Shown here: piece by piece, positions 33,601-47,500 of the stretch
Position numbering within the stretch: the first letter of the stretch is position 1
Layout: each line of letters opens with the position of its first letter
DNA from: Amphimedon queenslandica
Lineage: Eukaryota; Porifera; Demospongiae; Haplosclerida; Niphatidae
Length of the DNA: 64,000 nucleotides
NCBI RefSeq assembly: GCF_000090795.2
Contig: NW_003546281.1
Span: 324,425 to 388,424, forward strand
Reading direction: 5' to 3'
The notes under the pieces: model-generated
Databases searched by the model: none
What the model was told of the DNA's origin: nothing
Seen by the model: the letters and a program-made list of their open reading frames with translations, nothing else
Translations under genes and position numbers: made by a program

Positions 33601-36600
33601 TTAGGACCCACATATGAATGATGGAAATTTTGAGAGTAATAGTGAAATAAAACATTAAGCTTTTGTTGTTCTTTGTAACTGTCTAAAACAGCCTTCTACA
33701 TTAGGATTCAGTAATTAAATTAACACATCGTTTTATTTTATTCTTACATCGTTTGAACGTAGATGAAGTTCATCATACTTGAGTCTTTTTAAACTGCATC
33801 CTTTCCTGCTTGGTGTAGCAGTCTCTAATGCTCTCCGGGCATGACTAGCTTCATCACGACTAATGGCAGCCCTCTCTCTTATTGTAGCATACTTCATTAA
33901 GGAATTAATGGTTTCATGAAACATGTACAAATTATTAGCAGTGCAAAATACTTCACCAAGATCTTTACTTAAAACCTATGAAAATAGCTAGCAGTGGTGA
34001 ATTCATTTTGTTTTAACTTACAGTAAGACTTTTAGCAATGAGTGCAGATACAGTGTACTCAAATTCCTTCTGTTGATCACTATGACTGTTGATAGGGTCA
34101 AAGTAATGTAAGTAAAATGAATGGAGTAAAGGAATAACCCCATTAACTAAATATTCCAATAAACCTGGAACAAGAAGTCCATTTGAATCTGTTTAATAAA
34201 ACATAATATTTTTAGCTACCACTGACATAAATGTGTCAGTCTCACCAATGACATCAGGCATATCAAGAGTCACGCCTAGTTGAACACTATGCTGAGAAAC
34301 ACGCCTTTCTAACATAGCAGATTTTTTGTGCAAACTTTCTCGATGCTGACGATTTTTCTTTAACTTATCAATGTCATTAGATGTTGTATGGCTCAATACT
34401 TGAGCTAGATTTTCTAAAAAACTAGCCACGTGCTCCAAGTATAGCCACATAATTCTGTGTACAAAATAAATAATTATAAAACTTTCAAATGAATTACTTT
34501 TCATGAGTTAATGCTATTCCTTGGGAGCTTTTCTGACTACCTTTCGTATTCAAGTATACCATCAAAAGATAACGAACAAAGGGTCTTTTGTAACTGGGAG
34601 GAATGTGACTACTTATGATGCTATATAAAAGACAAAAATAGGAGGATGATAAGGTAGAATTGTACTTGATTAATTCTTCAACTCCAAATATATTTTGACA
34701 GACTGATTCAATGAATTGATTTTTTCCTTCTGCACAAGCAGCAAGCATATCAGTCATATTGAGCAACAGCTGTAACTGTGGCCCAGGAGACTTAGATTTC
34801 TAAATATAAGGACTAAATTTAGCTTTAAACAGTAAGGATGTACCGAATTTAACAGTTTCATTCGATAGCTTGTGCCACTTTCTAATAATTCTTGACAAAA
34901 AGTGTCACGAAAGCGACAAAAATTATTTATAATGACAGCCTGGTTACGTCCTATTGGCAGATCAATTTCATCAATCTACAGATCAAAATAAAAACTTAAT
35001 AATTACTAAAGCCATATTGTTTAAATACATGTGCCATTGCTTCCAGTGTAACCATAAAATGAGCTTGAACAAAAGGATGATAACAATCAACTATAATCTC
35101 AAAAAGTTTCTCTACATGAAATTCTGTCACTTTAAGAGTCAACTCTGTGCTTCCAGTAAATATCTATTGGTACAAATATATAATACACATGATTTTGATC
35201 AATATACACTATGAATATATACCATAATTTAATAACAAAAAGCATGCAATATGAGCTAAACAGCATGCTTCAAGAGTTGACAAGCATCTAATACCGTACA
35301 AAGCATTTTGAGCAACTTTAAGTTGCTGGCCTAATTTTTGAGCAGCTTCAAAAATTCACAAAAATTAATTTGATCAAATTTAGCTCAAACTTTTCTACAC
35401 TAAATAAGAACAAATATATGTATCAAAAAATTATAAATAACAAGAATTTTTACCCAGCCATTTTTGACAAAAAACTAAAGGCTATAACAGCCTTTGGTCA
35501 CTGGTCTAATTTTGAGCAAATTTAAAAATTCATAACTAATCTAATCTTGATCGAAATTAGCTTAAAATTTCTGCACAACGTAAAAAAAATACAAAATTAT
35601 ATACATAAAAATCTTCTACTAGCCATATTTGAGAAAATTCCCTGTACTATTATAGTGGTTTTTGTGAACAATTTGACAATGCATGAGTACCATGCCAAAA
35701 TCCTGTCAGAACCATGCACATACCTCAGTAATTAAATCTGCCAGACCAGTTAATGTTGGAATAGGAATTTTCATTACAAGCAAGTCATTAAGCCTATTAA
35801 ATATTCTTCGTTTCACCTACATAATGCATGTACAATGTAGCTTTTAGTAAGGACAACTTACACTGATGTTTTCAATTGAAAGATATTGTAGCAATAGAAA
35901 TGACTCATTAAACACATCCTCACTCACGGAAATAGATTCTCTACTTACTATAAAAATAAAGCAATTTTAAAGTCAAATCAAGAAACAAAAAATGTATATA
36001 TCATATGTTCAAAATCAATAGTATTAATGCTTGCAAAAAAACAAACCTGGACTTGCAGCAACAAGTTGTTTTTGCTCTGATGTACCTTTGTCAAGTACAA
36101 AACTCATAATATCAGATACAATTCCTATTTAAAGTATTAATTGTAACTACTACATGTATTGCTATAGTCATACCAAAATTATCAAGCATGAGTTGGTTGT
36201 GCTTGTTTGGTTGTGTCATTGAAGGAAGCATACAGAGTGGCTGGAGTTGACGTAATAATTCAATTATCCTGCACTGATCTGCTCTGTTAAGATCAACTCT
36301 TAAAAGTTGTCTTAGAGTTGGAAGAATATCAATTTTAATTGTGACATGATCTCTTAAAGATTCAGGAGATATCAGCAGTTGACTCTATGGTAAGAAATGA
36401 CAAGCATGCATTTCAATTTTAAGGACTAAATACCTTCTTTGCCTTGTTGAACAGTTCTTCTTCAAAGTAGTACATTTTAGTCAGCAGATCCAGTGAAGCA
36501 GTTACTATTTCATCACACTCATACTCTGATAAATCTAGTAATATCGATTCTAGTCCCATTTCTTGTGGAGCAAATCCTCCACCTTTGAGACTGCCATCAC

Positions 36601-39600
36601 AAAGATATTTCAGCCGAGCATGAACAGCACTATCAATAATTAAATCAGTAAGCTATTATCAGACAAATTGCTTTATTGTGCAGAGAATAAAATGCATGAC
36701 TCATCTTACAAGCTGTAGCACTTGCAGGTTGCATTTTGCATTGTCCATTTTTATGGGTAGTGAAATGAACAATTAATTTGAACGTTTTTAAATTGCAAAA
36801 TTATGACTTATTAAATTTTAGTGCTTATTGTAGACATACTAACTTTATAATATCGGGGGAAAACAAAATTTCTGTATTTTCAACTTTTGATGATGTTAAT
36901 CTGGACAGAATATGAAGTGGGTCATCACTAAATGATGTCATGTCATCCAAGTTGTCTGTAAATTTAGTCCTGTTCTGAATGTCTTTAAAATCATACATAA
37001 ACTTCTAAAATTTTATAAAAATGATGCATTTTATATTATATTATTGATTCACTTGAAGCTTTATGTAAAACTTGAAACGAAACAATAACTCCATTACTTC
37101 AAGAGCCCTGAACAAAGAAGTTATTAAATTGAAAAAGAAAATTCATTTTACTTGACTTTGACTGCAAATATTTCTTTATTCTCAGAGATATCTTTTTTAC
37201 GAGTGCAATCACCATCATTACTTAAAGTTATTTCAGAATCTGTTAAAATAAAATATACCTTCAGCTTCAAAACATAGTTACATTACATTTTCTCATTGCT
37301 GACATGTCAGTTTGCCCATTTAAAAGATTAACAAGTGGCCCCATTAATTCATCAACATCTTCAATGTCATCGTAATAGCCAAAACGAACCAAATGACTAA
37401 GTATATCTAATACCAGTACTAATAACAAATTTTCTTCACATTCACTTCTTAAGACCTAGTGGTAAGCAAATTTAAAATTATGGTCTTTAGTATGGTATAT
37501 AGTACTGTAACATACAGTGTTAGTAGAGATTGTAGTAAGTAGCCAGGATTTGATCCTTGGAAAGTGAATATTTGTAGCTCCAGTCAATGCTTGTACTTGA
37601 CTACTACCAGATTCAGAATAAGGAACAGGAACAAGATTTTTGTATGGCTGTGTGCCAAATGAAAAATAAAATATTATTATATGACAACAATGCTTACAAA
37701 TGAATAACAGAGATGATCCAGGAATGGTCTGTTATTGCCAACATCAACAAACATGACTAGCATCAATTCAACATAGTGACATCTCAGTATAGTGTCTATG
37801 CGAGTATCCTTGACACATGTAAGAGCTTCATCAAAACTGATGTATCCGTCAGGATTCTCTTCCGTACATACCAGAGTATCTATTGCTTCAGAATTATTTC
37901 CCTATTATAGTTAAAACAAAAGTGAATGATAGCTAATATTTGTCAACATACTTCACACAGTTTGGACAGTAAATAAAGCTGAGCTTCCAACAAACCATAA
38001 TGGCTCTAAAAGATACATAACATTATAAAAACTTGAAAGGAGATGCCATAAAATATAAAAAAGGCACAAACTTAAACAAAGTGTTAATTGTACTTTCTTA
38101 TCTCTCTGATGGTACATAGTTCTTGTTCGTTTCTTTCCTTGAGGAATAACAGAGTCTTTAAGCTGAGCAATAGGAGTTAATTTGCCAGGAAAACTTGGAT
38201 GAAAGCAGTAAACATTGTTATTAGATGGGTTTAATTTTGTTTTAAGAAACTTTTCCTGTTCAAGAAAATTAACAAATACATGTAGCTTTACTTCATAGTT
38301 TTACTAACTTGTCCATATCTACCAACCAATTCATGTAACAATCGACCTATTAGTAAGTATAATTTTGTTGACAAGAAAAAGCAATACAAACTTTGAGTTG
38401 AAGGAATTGGTCTGTTGCTACAAACACAAAGTGCTCCCAAAAAATGTAAAAATCTTGGATCCTGTTAAAAATAAAATGATGTATCAAATTATGCAATTAA
38501 AAACCTCAGTCTTCACAAATTCAGTAATCATATGACCAAGTTGTGTGTCTGCCATTTTTGTTACAATTGTTCTATTAATACCTGAATAAAAATAGACTAA
38601 CAAGCATCATTCTTACATATTGTCTTGAACAATTTCAACTAAAACTTCTTCAGCATTGAGTCCTTTTCTCATCTAAAATTATGAATAACATAATGAAGAA
38701 AATTTTAAGAAGGATATTTACATGTTTTTGAAAAAATTCAATAAATCTTGCAAGGTAGTTCTCATTCTTTCTGCTGTCTCCTCTAAGAAACTTTCTTATT
38801 ACATTATAGCACTCTTGGCATATAGTAATATGGGCACTAAAGAAAGTGATGAGGCAAATGCTATTATAGTGCTACAAGCACTGATTGATAATACTTTGAT
38901 GCTTTGTAATTATCATCATCTGCAAAATTGAGAATCTCAGCTAATTGTTCAAGTACCTGTGACACAAAATTAATATAATACATGATTGTATACAATGATT
39001 AATATTATTAGTTTGTCTTACCCTCAAATTCCTCAAGAGTTTCTGATTATTTTTGGTTTCTCTTTCTTTATCTGCAGTAATCCACTTTTTAAAATTCTTT
39101 AGAGTATTCTTCACAAGGACAGATTGTTTTTGCTTTATTTCCTTCCCACTATGTAACTGATTTAAACAGTAAATAGCATAGTGATGCAAGTTTTACTTCC
39201 TTACCACATCAATATAGCCATTCAAAACTGGTACAACTCCAGCAACATAATGAAAGCGGTCCAAAAGGTCTTCACTAACCTAAAAATTAAATAAATCATA
39301 GCATACATGTATTAACTAAACCTCTTGTAAAGTGAATGAGTCATAGTCACCTCTATCTTTGCTAGTAGTAAGCTGTACACATAAAATAGAAATAATACAT
39401 AATGAAATAAAAAGGTTGACTGACTTGAAACAATTCAGCAGAGTCCCATTGCAAACCAGCCAATCCTTCTGCAGTAGGGTCATAATTAGTCCTTTCATAA
39501 TGACCTAACAAGAGTAAAAGTTGAGAAGACACAAATGATTATTACTTTTCTTTTCTGAATGAAGCCAATGCCCACTAAGATGATGTTTAATGAGAGCATA

Positions 39601-42485
39601 AGATTCTAGTTGCATCTCCTCACCTTCCTTTTAGTGTTTGTGCACATGAATTCTACAGTTTATGTTACTATGTGACTTACCTCAAGCAGTGGTGAGAAAC
39701 TAAAGATGGTGTCTAGATCATCTTTATGTGTCTTATCCTTCAATGTAACCTGGCAATAAAGGAATGTAAAATTGAATTGACAATACAATTCTAACCTTCC
39801 AGTTTTCATCGTCAGTTTTCACCACTGACAGGTAGCATCTTGTGGGTAAATGCTTAAGCCTACATCTATCACCCCACGCAATAACATCACCTTATTAAAA
39901 CAACAAAGGATTTATAGTATATGTACTTCATTATTGTGTGATAACTACACTCACCACTAATAGGATTTTCCTGTTTCTCAATTTGCCAGTATGTGTTTGC
40001 TGATGTTGAAGGCAAAGCATGTTTTCTGGAGTCAACTCGTCTCAAGCGACAGTGAACTATTTGGCACAAAAATGTATTTGGCACACAAAAGAATAATGAA
40101 TATGACATATATGCCAGATAGTTATATAATATATACCGTATACATGTGTAGCAGGTCATTTTAAAGGGGCTATATAATTGGATTTGGTCATTTGTTAGCT
40201 AGATTTATTAAAATTAAACTTGCCATTTGAAACACTATACACATGCTGGGAATAAAAATGCATGCCAAATTAATTAAAAACTATACACTAAAAGTTTGCT
40301 GCCAAAATTCTAGCCCATCAACTATAGTACTGGCATACCATCTTCTATCACAGGCCTGCTTGTTTCTGCAAAAGATCCTTCAGCAGCAATATAGCATTCA
40401 TCTTCTTTGTGAAAAAGTCTTACACAACTGCCACCCTAAAACAAAAACATTTCTTATCAAAGACTGCAAAGAAAGAAAGCAGATTGATCTTACTCTCATT
40501 GCTGTGTTGCTGTGCATGCTAATAGAAGAGCAGTAATGGGGAATAAGCGTCACAGCTGTTTCTGTAGGTGATAAGTTCAACTCAAAACTAAAATTAATAA
40601 TATATTTTATAATATTGAAATAAATTAATTACCAGTCAACAAGCACATTAAACCCTGCTTCTCCTAAAGTATGACCAGTTCCACTACAATGTAAGAATTG
40701 GCCTTGATTCTTAGTGCTTTCAATTTTAATTTGGTCATTGAATCTCACCTGATGTAAACTACAAATAACTTTCTCAAAAATGTAATTACTTACTTCATCA
40801 CCTTCAGATCGAATCTTATATTTTGGTAAAACTTTAAATATTGATTCTTCAGAGCTATCTGGTGATAGATTGACCTGAACAATGGATGTTGCAATAAAAT
40901 GCAATATCTTTGGGACTCAAACATACCAGAAGATTGTTACTCTCTGTTTTTGATGCTTCAGAGGAAATTTGAACAAATTTTTTGGAGGCTATATGCTGTA
41001 ACTAAACAACGTACATGCATCTTAAATAGTACTATATACTATAGGAGATGAAACTCACCTGAATTACATCCCCATACACCACTCTACTACCAAATTTCCT
41101 TTCCTGCTCTAATTTATTCTCTGCCTCTTCCATTTGAACAGCAAGCTACAAATATTAGGTAACAATTATTTTTTACGACAAACACAATCATAACGTAAGT
41201 ACAATCATATTTGTTGCTATGACATTTGGCCACTAAAAGTACTAGGTCATATAATTACTAGTAAACAACAAGCCGTAATTCTTTAATCTGTTGTTACATT
41301 CAGAAATGCATACGAGTATAACACAATTCAACAGTCACTTCGCTCTTGTACAAAAATAGGTCACTAGATCTATACAAAACCACTGACTTTGTTAATTTTA
41401 TTGTTAGGTAATTTTTACTTCAAAAGTGAGCCAAACAAAATCAATGTCTTAATTATGGCAGGTAAGACATTCACCAATGCCTACATGTATTGATTTTTAC
41501 AATGTTGATTTTTACAATGATATTGGAGTATTAGAGAAAGTTTCTTAAATTTTATTTTGCTTTCAATTACGGCAATTGTTTTGCTAAAATTTTACTTTAG
41601 ACAAAATAATGTTTATGTTATTGCTTCATAATTTTATTAGCATTAATTAATATTATACAAGTATGTGCTTGTACATGTAACAATAAAAAGTGAGTAATGA
41701 GGTTTGGCTAAATATCTATGCTAAGTGAAATAGTAGTTTTAATTGAAATACATACTATACTGTGTAAAAATAACTCACCAATGCATTTATTAAATCCTTT
41801 TCTTCACTGACTGATTTCCTATTAAAACAAATAGTAAAGCTAAATTCATTTAATTGTATTAAGATGTCAAGCTATAAGTTTCAACTGATTTAATGCTTTT
41901 TCATGCACACATCATGTGCAAATATAACTCAACATCACAAATAGCATAAAATTGATTTAATTAATCCCAGCTCCCCTTAGAGTAGACTTGCATCACGCAT
42001 GCATGCATGTCCATATAGCTAACCCTATCTTAACTGTAAATATTTTGCATATTAAGATGGTTATCTTTTAAACGACATGTAAGTATCAATTCAACTGAAA
42101 TAACCTACCGTTCCATTTCTTTGAACACTTGCTTTGCCTTGTACTTGTTAGGAGCCAAAATTGTAAAAGCAGCATCTGCCAAAATATGAATTTATCCGCA
42201 TAATGTATAGATTTGTAAAATGCAACAAATCAATAACTTACAAGTAACATCTGGAAGACAGGGATCAAACTCTTGCTTCTCATTTAAATTATAAACAGTT
42301 AGGAAATTATATGAAGAGCTATAAGTATGCAGAGGTATTAAAACAGCTCACAATTAAAATACAATCCACCTTGAGAGTTCGGAATATACATAGCCACGGT
42401 AATCTTTATTCTTTATCAAAAACAGGACAGTATCACCAATATGCAGCGACCCATGACCAGCAGCACCTTCTGCTAGAGAGGCCAT
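27646..42485 (-). CDS. Inositol 1,4,5-trisphosphate receptor-like Ca2+ channel (many exons)
   Basis: IP3 receptors are tetrameric ER Ca2+-release channels. Exons read from ATG 42485 (GSLHIGDTVLFLIKNKDYRG, the N-terminal beta-trefoil) through MIR-type exons (VRLFHKEDECYIAAE at about 40.4 kb, YWQIEKQENPISG at 39.97 kb, GDRCRLKHLPTRCYLS). The alpha-armadillo core follows (NQKLLRNLRVLEQL, DSRKNENYLARFIEFFQ, DPRFLHFLGALCVCSN), then RIH regions, RIH-associated exons (LDVIGLMCDGQNRKLQHYL at 32.1 kb) and the channel (RGYFYCFSLLFIVVNN, VAVLGVIVLYIYAVISFAF, GLNIVFGIIVDTFSELRE). A C-terminal zinc-finger-like exon set has CFICDLPSF and DHNMWKYV, and a coiled-coil last exon stops at 27646-27648. There are about 45-50 short exons. 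A start at 42551 in the same frame is possible. The pore filter and one ligand-binding loop depart from the family consensus. Introns hold transposon-like repeats. Confidence 0.9.
28434..29103. repeat. Type 2 MITE interrupted by a type 1 element (nested)
   Basis: The outer ends (attgtatagtgggaatattt at about 28434 and its inverse ending near 29103) are those of the type 2 MITE. It is split by 28481-28945, which starts tcagggtttcccac and carries ctgagagaaactctag near its right end, the ends of the type 1 family. The insert is flanked by a 14-bp direct repeat (tattggtggtttta at 28467-28480 and 28946-28959). All of this lies in the last intron of the IP3-receptor-like gene. Confidence 0.7.
29761..29860 (-). 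other. Pore-helix/filter exon of the IP3-receptor-like gene
   Basis: This minus-strand exon encodes the luminal loop and filter region: ETPLFCANLGQ, then FTVLRYGLTENLGL, ending at a donor ggattg|gtatgc. The next exon (from 29707) continues with IIPIHKSVSS and the last TM helix. Family members have GGGVGD (IP3R) or GGGIGD (RyR) directly after the conserved RxGL-type helix end. Here the aligned residues are ENLGL. The intron between the exons is only 53 nt, leaving no room for a missed exon. Confidence 0.7.
35240..35725. repeat. Type 1 element copy in an IP3-receptor-like gene intron
   Basis: Begins near 'gcatgcaatatgagctaaacagcatgct' (split here: gcatgcaatatgagct and aaacagcatgct) and ends near 'gagtaccatgccaaaatcct'. 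Internal units are of the 'tcaaacttttctacac' and 'atatgtatcaaaaaat' kind. The terminal gtttcccac motif is degraded at this copy. Confidence 0.6.
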
Positions 42486-42949
42486 GGCGAATAATTGAAA
42501 CAATCGATCTGAGACTAGTCTATGGAATAAATTGAACAAAGGACGTGACATCAGAAATCACGTCATACTATCTAGCACACTGATTCATCAGGGCAGTAAT
42601 TGCGCAGCTCACTAGACCAATCAGGAAACTTTAGTTTCAGCGTAGTTTCACATCCTTGTGTATGTGGGATGTAAATAGATCTTGGCATGATGTGATAAAG
42701 CCGAGGATAAAGAAGAACTTTCATGTGAGAGACTAAGATGCGTGGGTGGGATTGGTTAGTTATTAAAACTGTAGATAAAACCATCTGCCCCCGCAACCCT
42801 ACCTAAATTTTTCTAATTCCAACTTCTAGCTTGCAATTTTGCAAGCTGAGCAGGTGTTGAGGTATATGTCCATCAGTTAACTATGATGAACTATTTTGTA
42901 TGTTAAGCTCATTTTAATCAAAATTAGATTTAAAAGTAATTTCAAAATA

Positions 42950-43700
42950 CCAGTGTTTCCCACGAAGTATGCTTGGTGAGCTAAACAATATCCTTCAAAA
43001 GCTGACAAAATACATTAAAGCTTATTCAGAGGGCATTTGGAGTAAATTTAAAAATTAAATTTGATTAGAATCTACTTCAATTCTATACAGCATAAATACA
43101 TGTATAATGCCTATCAGAAAAAATTGTAAAAGCGGAGAAATATGTAGTACAGATATTTTGGCCCATTTTTTGAGTGATTTTACAAATTTGTAAAAATCCA
43201 AATTTGCATGGAATCTGCTCGACAAAGACGTGTATTTGCATCAGAAAAAAATTAAAATGAAATCTCTCCTAGCCATTTTTGACAAAAATTTTTGAGCAAC
43301 TTGAAGAATTTGTAAAAATCTAAATTTGATTGGAATCTGCTCAAACTTTCTATACGTCATAAGTACATGTATATGCATCAGAAAAATTATAAAAATTGAG
43401 AATTTTCTACTTGAAAATTTTTGCAAAGTTTAGCCCAAGGGAAGACCATGCTATTGTATTGAAGCTGCATGAGCACAATGATCTAGTACAGGGTCTTTGA
43501 CCAAATTTCATCAAAAATCACTAAAAACTTCTTTATTATTATTAAATTTTTCTGATGCATATACATAAATGATGTTTAGAAATGTGAGCTAATTCTAAAT
43601 TTTATGTACTAGTCTATAGATCTAATTTTTGTTCATTGTAAATCTAGTGATCAAGAAACATACCTTTAAGCTGCTTTTTGGGAAACTCTGCATACATAAA
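42950..43700. repeat. Type 1 element copy between divergent genes
   Basis: The left end is cagtgtttcccacgaagtat (about 42954) and the right end tttgggaaactctgc (about 43691). Internal units are of the 'gaatctgctcaaactttcta' type. It occupies most of the spacer between the divergent IP3-receptor-like gene and the giant gene, and may therefore lie close to both promoters. Confidence 0.65.
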
Positions 43701-43799
43701 AAACTAGATTAGGCTTGATTTATGAACAACTTTTATTGGCTGCTATCCTTTGAAATTTTTTTCTACACAAGGATATCATTGAACCTACACCCCCACTAC

Positions 43800-44545
43800 T
43801 GATTAAAAGGGGTGGGGCTGACTTAAGTAGCTAGCAGACTGATTGAAGTCGAGGTCAAGTTCTACAAGCAGAAATTTCACATGAGCAGTTATTCCCGAGG
43901 TTATTCCCTCTTCCGCTGAATAGTGAAACATTGGTAAGTGTATTATGATATCTTTAGTAAAGCCTTAGTCAAGTGTAGACTTATTTTCTTGGAAATTATT
44001 GACTTCTTTTAATCTATTTTAATCCTGATATGAGAAAAAGATGCACCTTAATTTTTTATTTAAAGCAGTACATTAATTAGTTTTTACAATGTGCTTGATG
44101 TCTAGATGCTGGTCTTCTGGTAGTCTTGTGACTTGAGGTTTTAGCTACAATAATTATAACACATGTTATATTAAGATAGTTGTGTTTTATCTTCATGCAT
44201 CATGGCTAAACCATAGTGCTTTGGGGCATTCTTATTTTTGATCTAATAAACACAAAAAGCATCCATTGAATGACAAAATTAAAAATATCATAATGGACTT
44301 GTGACGCACTTTATAAAAACTTGAATTGATAAAAACTGTATTCAAAATAAAAGATTTGTAATGTAAAAACAGCACTAATTCTGGTTTAATAAATTACCCA
44401 GGTCATTCATAAACATAATGCACTCCTAAAACACAGCACAGTTGATTTTCTCTTTGTGGTCTAGACTCTTACTTTATCAATATTTTAAATTTCCTAATTT
44501 GGTAATAGTTTTTATATTTTGTACTACTATTCACATAGTGTAAGA
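43800..44545 (+). promoter_or_regulatory. Probable 5' UTR exon and intron of the giant gene
   Basis: A consensus donor (cattg|gtaagtg, intron starting 43934) and a good acceptor (tcacatag at 44531-44538), eight bases before the ATG at 44546, suggest a non-coding first exon ending at 43933. The promoter would lie just left of that. Inferred from splice signals only. Confidence 0.45.
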
Positions 44546-47500
44546 ATGAGTGAGCTACTGTATCATGGCTTGAAGTATAACAAGGGAGAGTCAGTGCATC
44601 CTATAAAGAGTGTGTTTGTTATTGTCATTAATGCTGGACATGGTGATGCAACTCTCATTAAAGTTACAGATACTTCAGGTAACCATTGGACCAATTTATT
44701 CTTTGCATAATATACTGTAATAACTGGCTTTTTGATTATTTTTAAATGCTTAAAAGTGCTTCTTGCATTTTATTACATAATGTTAGCTACTGGTTATTTT
44801 GACAGTGTATCATTTTTCCTTAAATAAAAGCCTGAGAGTCTATTTCTTAAAATGGTATTTGGACCTCGAGAAGATTCAAAAAATAAAATAAAAGTTAGGC
44901 TCAGAGCAGGATTCAAACTATTAAGCTCACACATTTGACTTCAGCAACCTAAGAAAGTATCTGCAAGGCATCTGTGTTAGTTAAGGCTAGTTTTGTGTAT
45001 TTATACTTCAATTCTATTGCTATCCCGGCGTTTATTCACAACCAGCTTTTGTTTTAAGATATGTGGTACATACTTCCTTTCTTATTGAATATCATAACAA
45101 TCAATTGTTAATGACATTAGATATAGTTGTAGACTGGGTTTCTCTCAGGATTTGACATAGTGCTCATGCAGCTTCTTGTCAGTAGATTGTCAAATTGCTC
45201 AAAAATTAGGCGAAGTCCCTGTACAGTACAGTGTATTTTGACAAAATTCATAAGGAAATAATGCTTTGTTTTTACTGATACATATACATGTTTTATGTTG
45301 TGAAGAAAATTTAAGCTGATTTCAATCAAAATTGGATTTTTTTATAAATTTTTAAATAAAATATAAATGGCTGGGAGAGAATTCTCATTTTATATTTTTT
45401 TTCTGATGCATAATTATACTTGCTGTTATGTTGTGTGGAAAGTTTAAGCTGATTTCGAATTTTTCATGAATTTTTAAAGTTGCTCCAAGTGCTATGTAAT
45501 GTATTGTAGTGCTTGTTGGCTCATAGAGCATGCTGTTTGGCTCACTTAGTGTAACAAGTATGATTACAATTATGTACTGTATAGCAGGAAATTTGGGAGG
45601 AAATTAAATTTGGCGAATTGGTGTTTTGATAGCCATTTGCCAAAATAAAAATCTGCCAATTTCAGCCATTATACGCATGCTCAATGACATGTGGCCACAA
45701 ATTTGCCAAATTAAAATCAGCCAATTACCAAAATTTAGCAATTTGCCAAATTTTACTCCCTCAAAAATTTTCCGCTATATGATAGTATTGTTATTGTTAT
45801 TATTGTCAGCGTTTATCATTACCATTATATATTGTTTCTATTATTATTATCGTTATGTACTAGTATTGTTATTAATATTGTCATTATGTATTATTTTTAT
45901 TGTGTATTATTGTGATTATTATTATTGCTAGTTATAAAATATTAATTAAGTTGCACGTAGAACTTGTTGTGATTGTTTTATCCTTATTTATCAGCCGTTA
46001 CACTTAGCATGCTTTGTGGGAAACCTTAAAATGTGCAGCATCAAGCATGGGTGGATGTAGATTCCAGTTTAGTTTGTTTAAGGGGCATTTGGATTTGGAA
46101 ATTTTATTGTCCCATTTTAAGTAACAAAATCTCTCTTGCCATAAAAATTTTAGATTGGGCATTGCTCCTAAAAGCCCAACTCTTCGAGCTGCCTTTGACA
46201 AAAAGCTATAACATTATATAGAAGAGTCTAAAATACATTTTTTGAGTGAGAAGTTTGGTTCCCACAAAATTACCTCATTTAGCATCACTACCTTACTTTT
46301 AGGCTGAATTAAATCCTGGTCCATGGTATTTCAATTAAAAAAGAACTTTCTATTTTATTGGTTTTTTGTTAAAATACATGTTTATTTATTATATGAACCC
46401 TTTGAGCTGATTGGATTTTTAAATTTGGCCAAGGACCATGGACTATTGTCAATTTTATCTGAAATCATTATTGCCGTAGCACTGACAACAAGTTACCAGC
46501 AACAAAGTTGCCTAGTGTATGCTGGGCTATAATGACATTAACTAAAAAAATGATTTCCAATTCTAGTATTTGAGTCTATAATAATCATGCTCTAAATTAA
46601 TATTTCCATTACAAATTTAGTGTGTAAAAATTGAATATTGTAACAGTTAATTTTGTTTTAAAAAATTAGGTTATTTTATGCTTTAAAGTAAATTATTTTG
46701 GCGCCCACTAAACCTATTAATTTTAGTGCCCACTAAACCTATTTATTTTCAATTGCTTTCCTACAGATAACACAAGAAATTATTTAGTCGATGGAGGTCC
46801 TGCATGGAGCTTTTGCTTTCAAAACCTTCAAGAAAGTCTCTTTAAGTACGCTGCTTCTAACAGTCAGCCCAATACTGCCAGACTAGATGGCATAGTTATA
46901 ACGCATCCAGACGCTGATCACATTCAAGGAATTGCAAAGCTTTTCGAAGACTATCCACCAAACAAGTCCAAACTTGATTTTACAGGTCCACTTCTTTTAA
47001 CTAAAGCTTTTGAATGGGAAGGATATGACAAGTACATGTCAATTTTTCTTGATGCTGGTTTTAGAAAAGACAATAGTCTCTCTTCTGGTGCTGCTATTGA
47101 TGGCTTTGACAGTCAGTTTACTTTTATGTATCCTGACTGCAACTACCCTGGTTCCTTATATAGATATGATCCTTCAGTTCCACTGAAGCCACAGACCTTG
47201 ACAGTATCTAGACCACGAGATACCAATGCCACAAGTATCTTGCTATTGATAAATAAAGATGAAAGCCCTATTATGTCTTTCAACGGTGATGCTTATGGTC
47301 AGCCAATACTCCAGTCACTCAATAAATCATATCCAAAAGTTTTTAAAGTGCCTCATCATGGAAGTCTTAAAAATAGTTTACCATTGTTTAGAAACAAGCC
47401 TAATGGTTTACTATTAACACGCCAGCTATTAGCTGGGCTTGTTCTGCTTCAAATATCATTAAGGAGAGACTCATCACTTTTGAGTAAGCAAATTTCTCAT

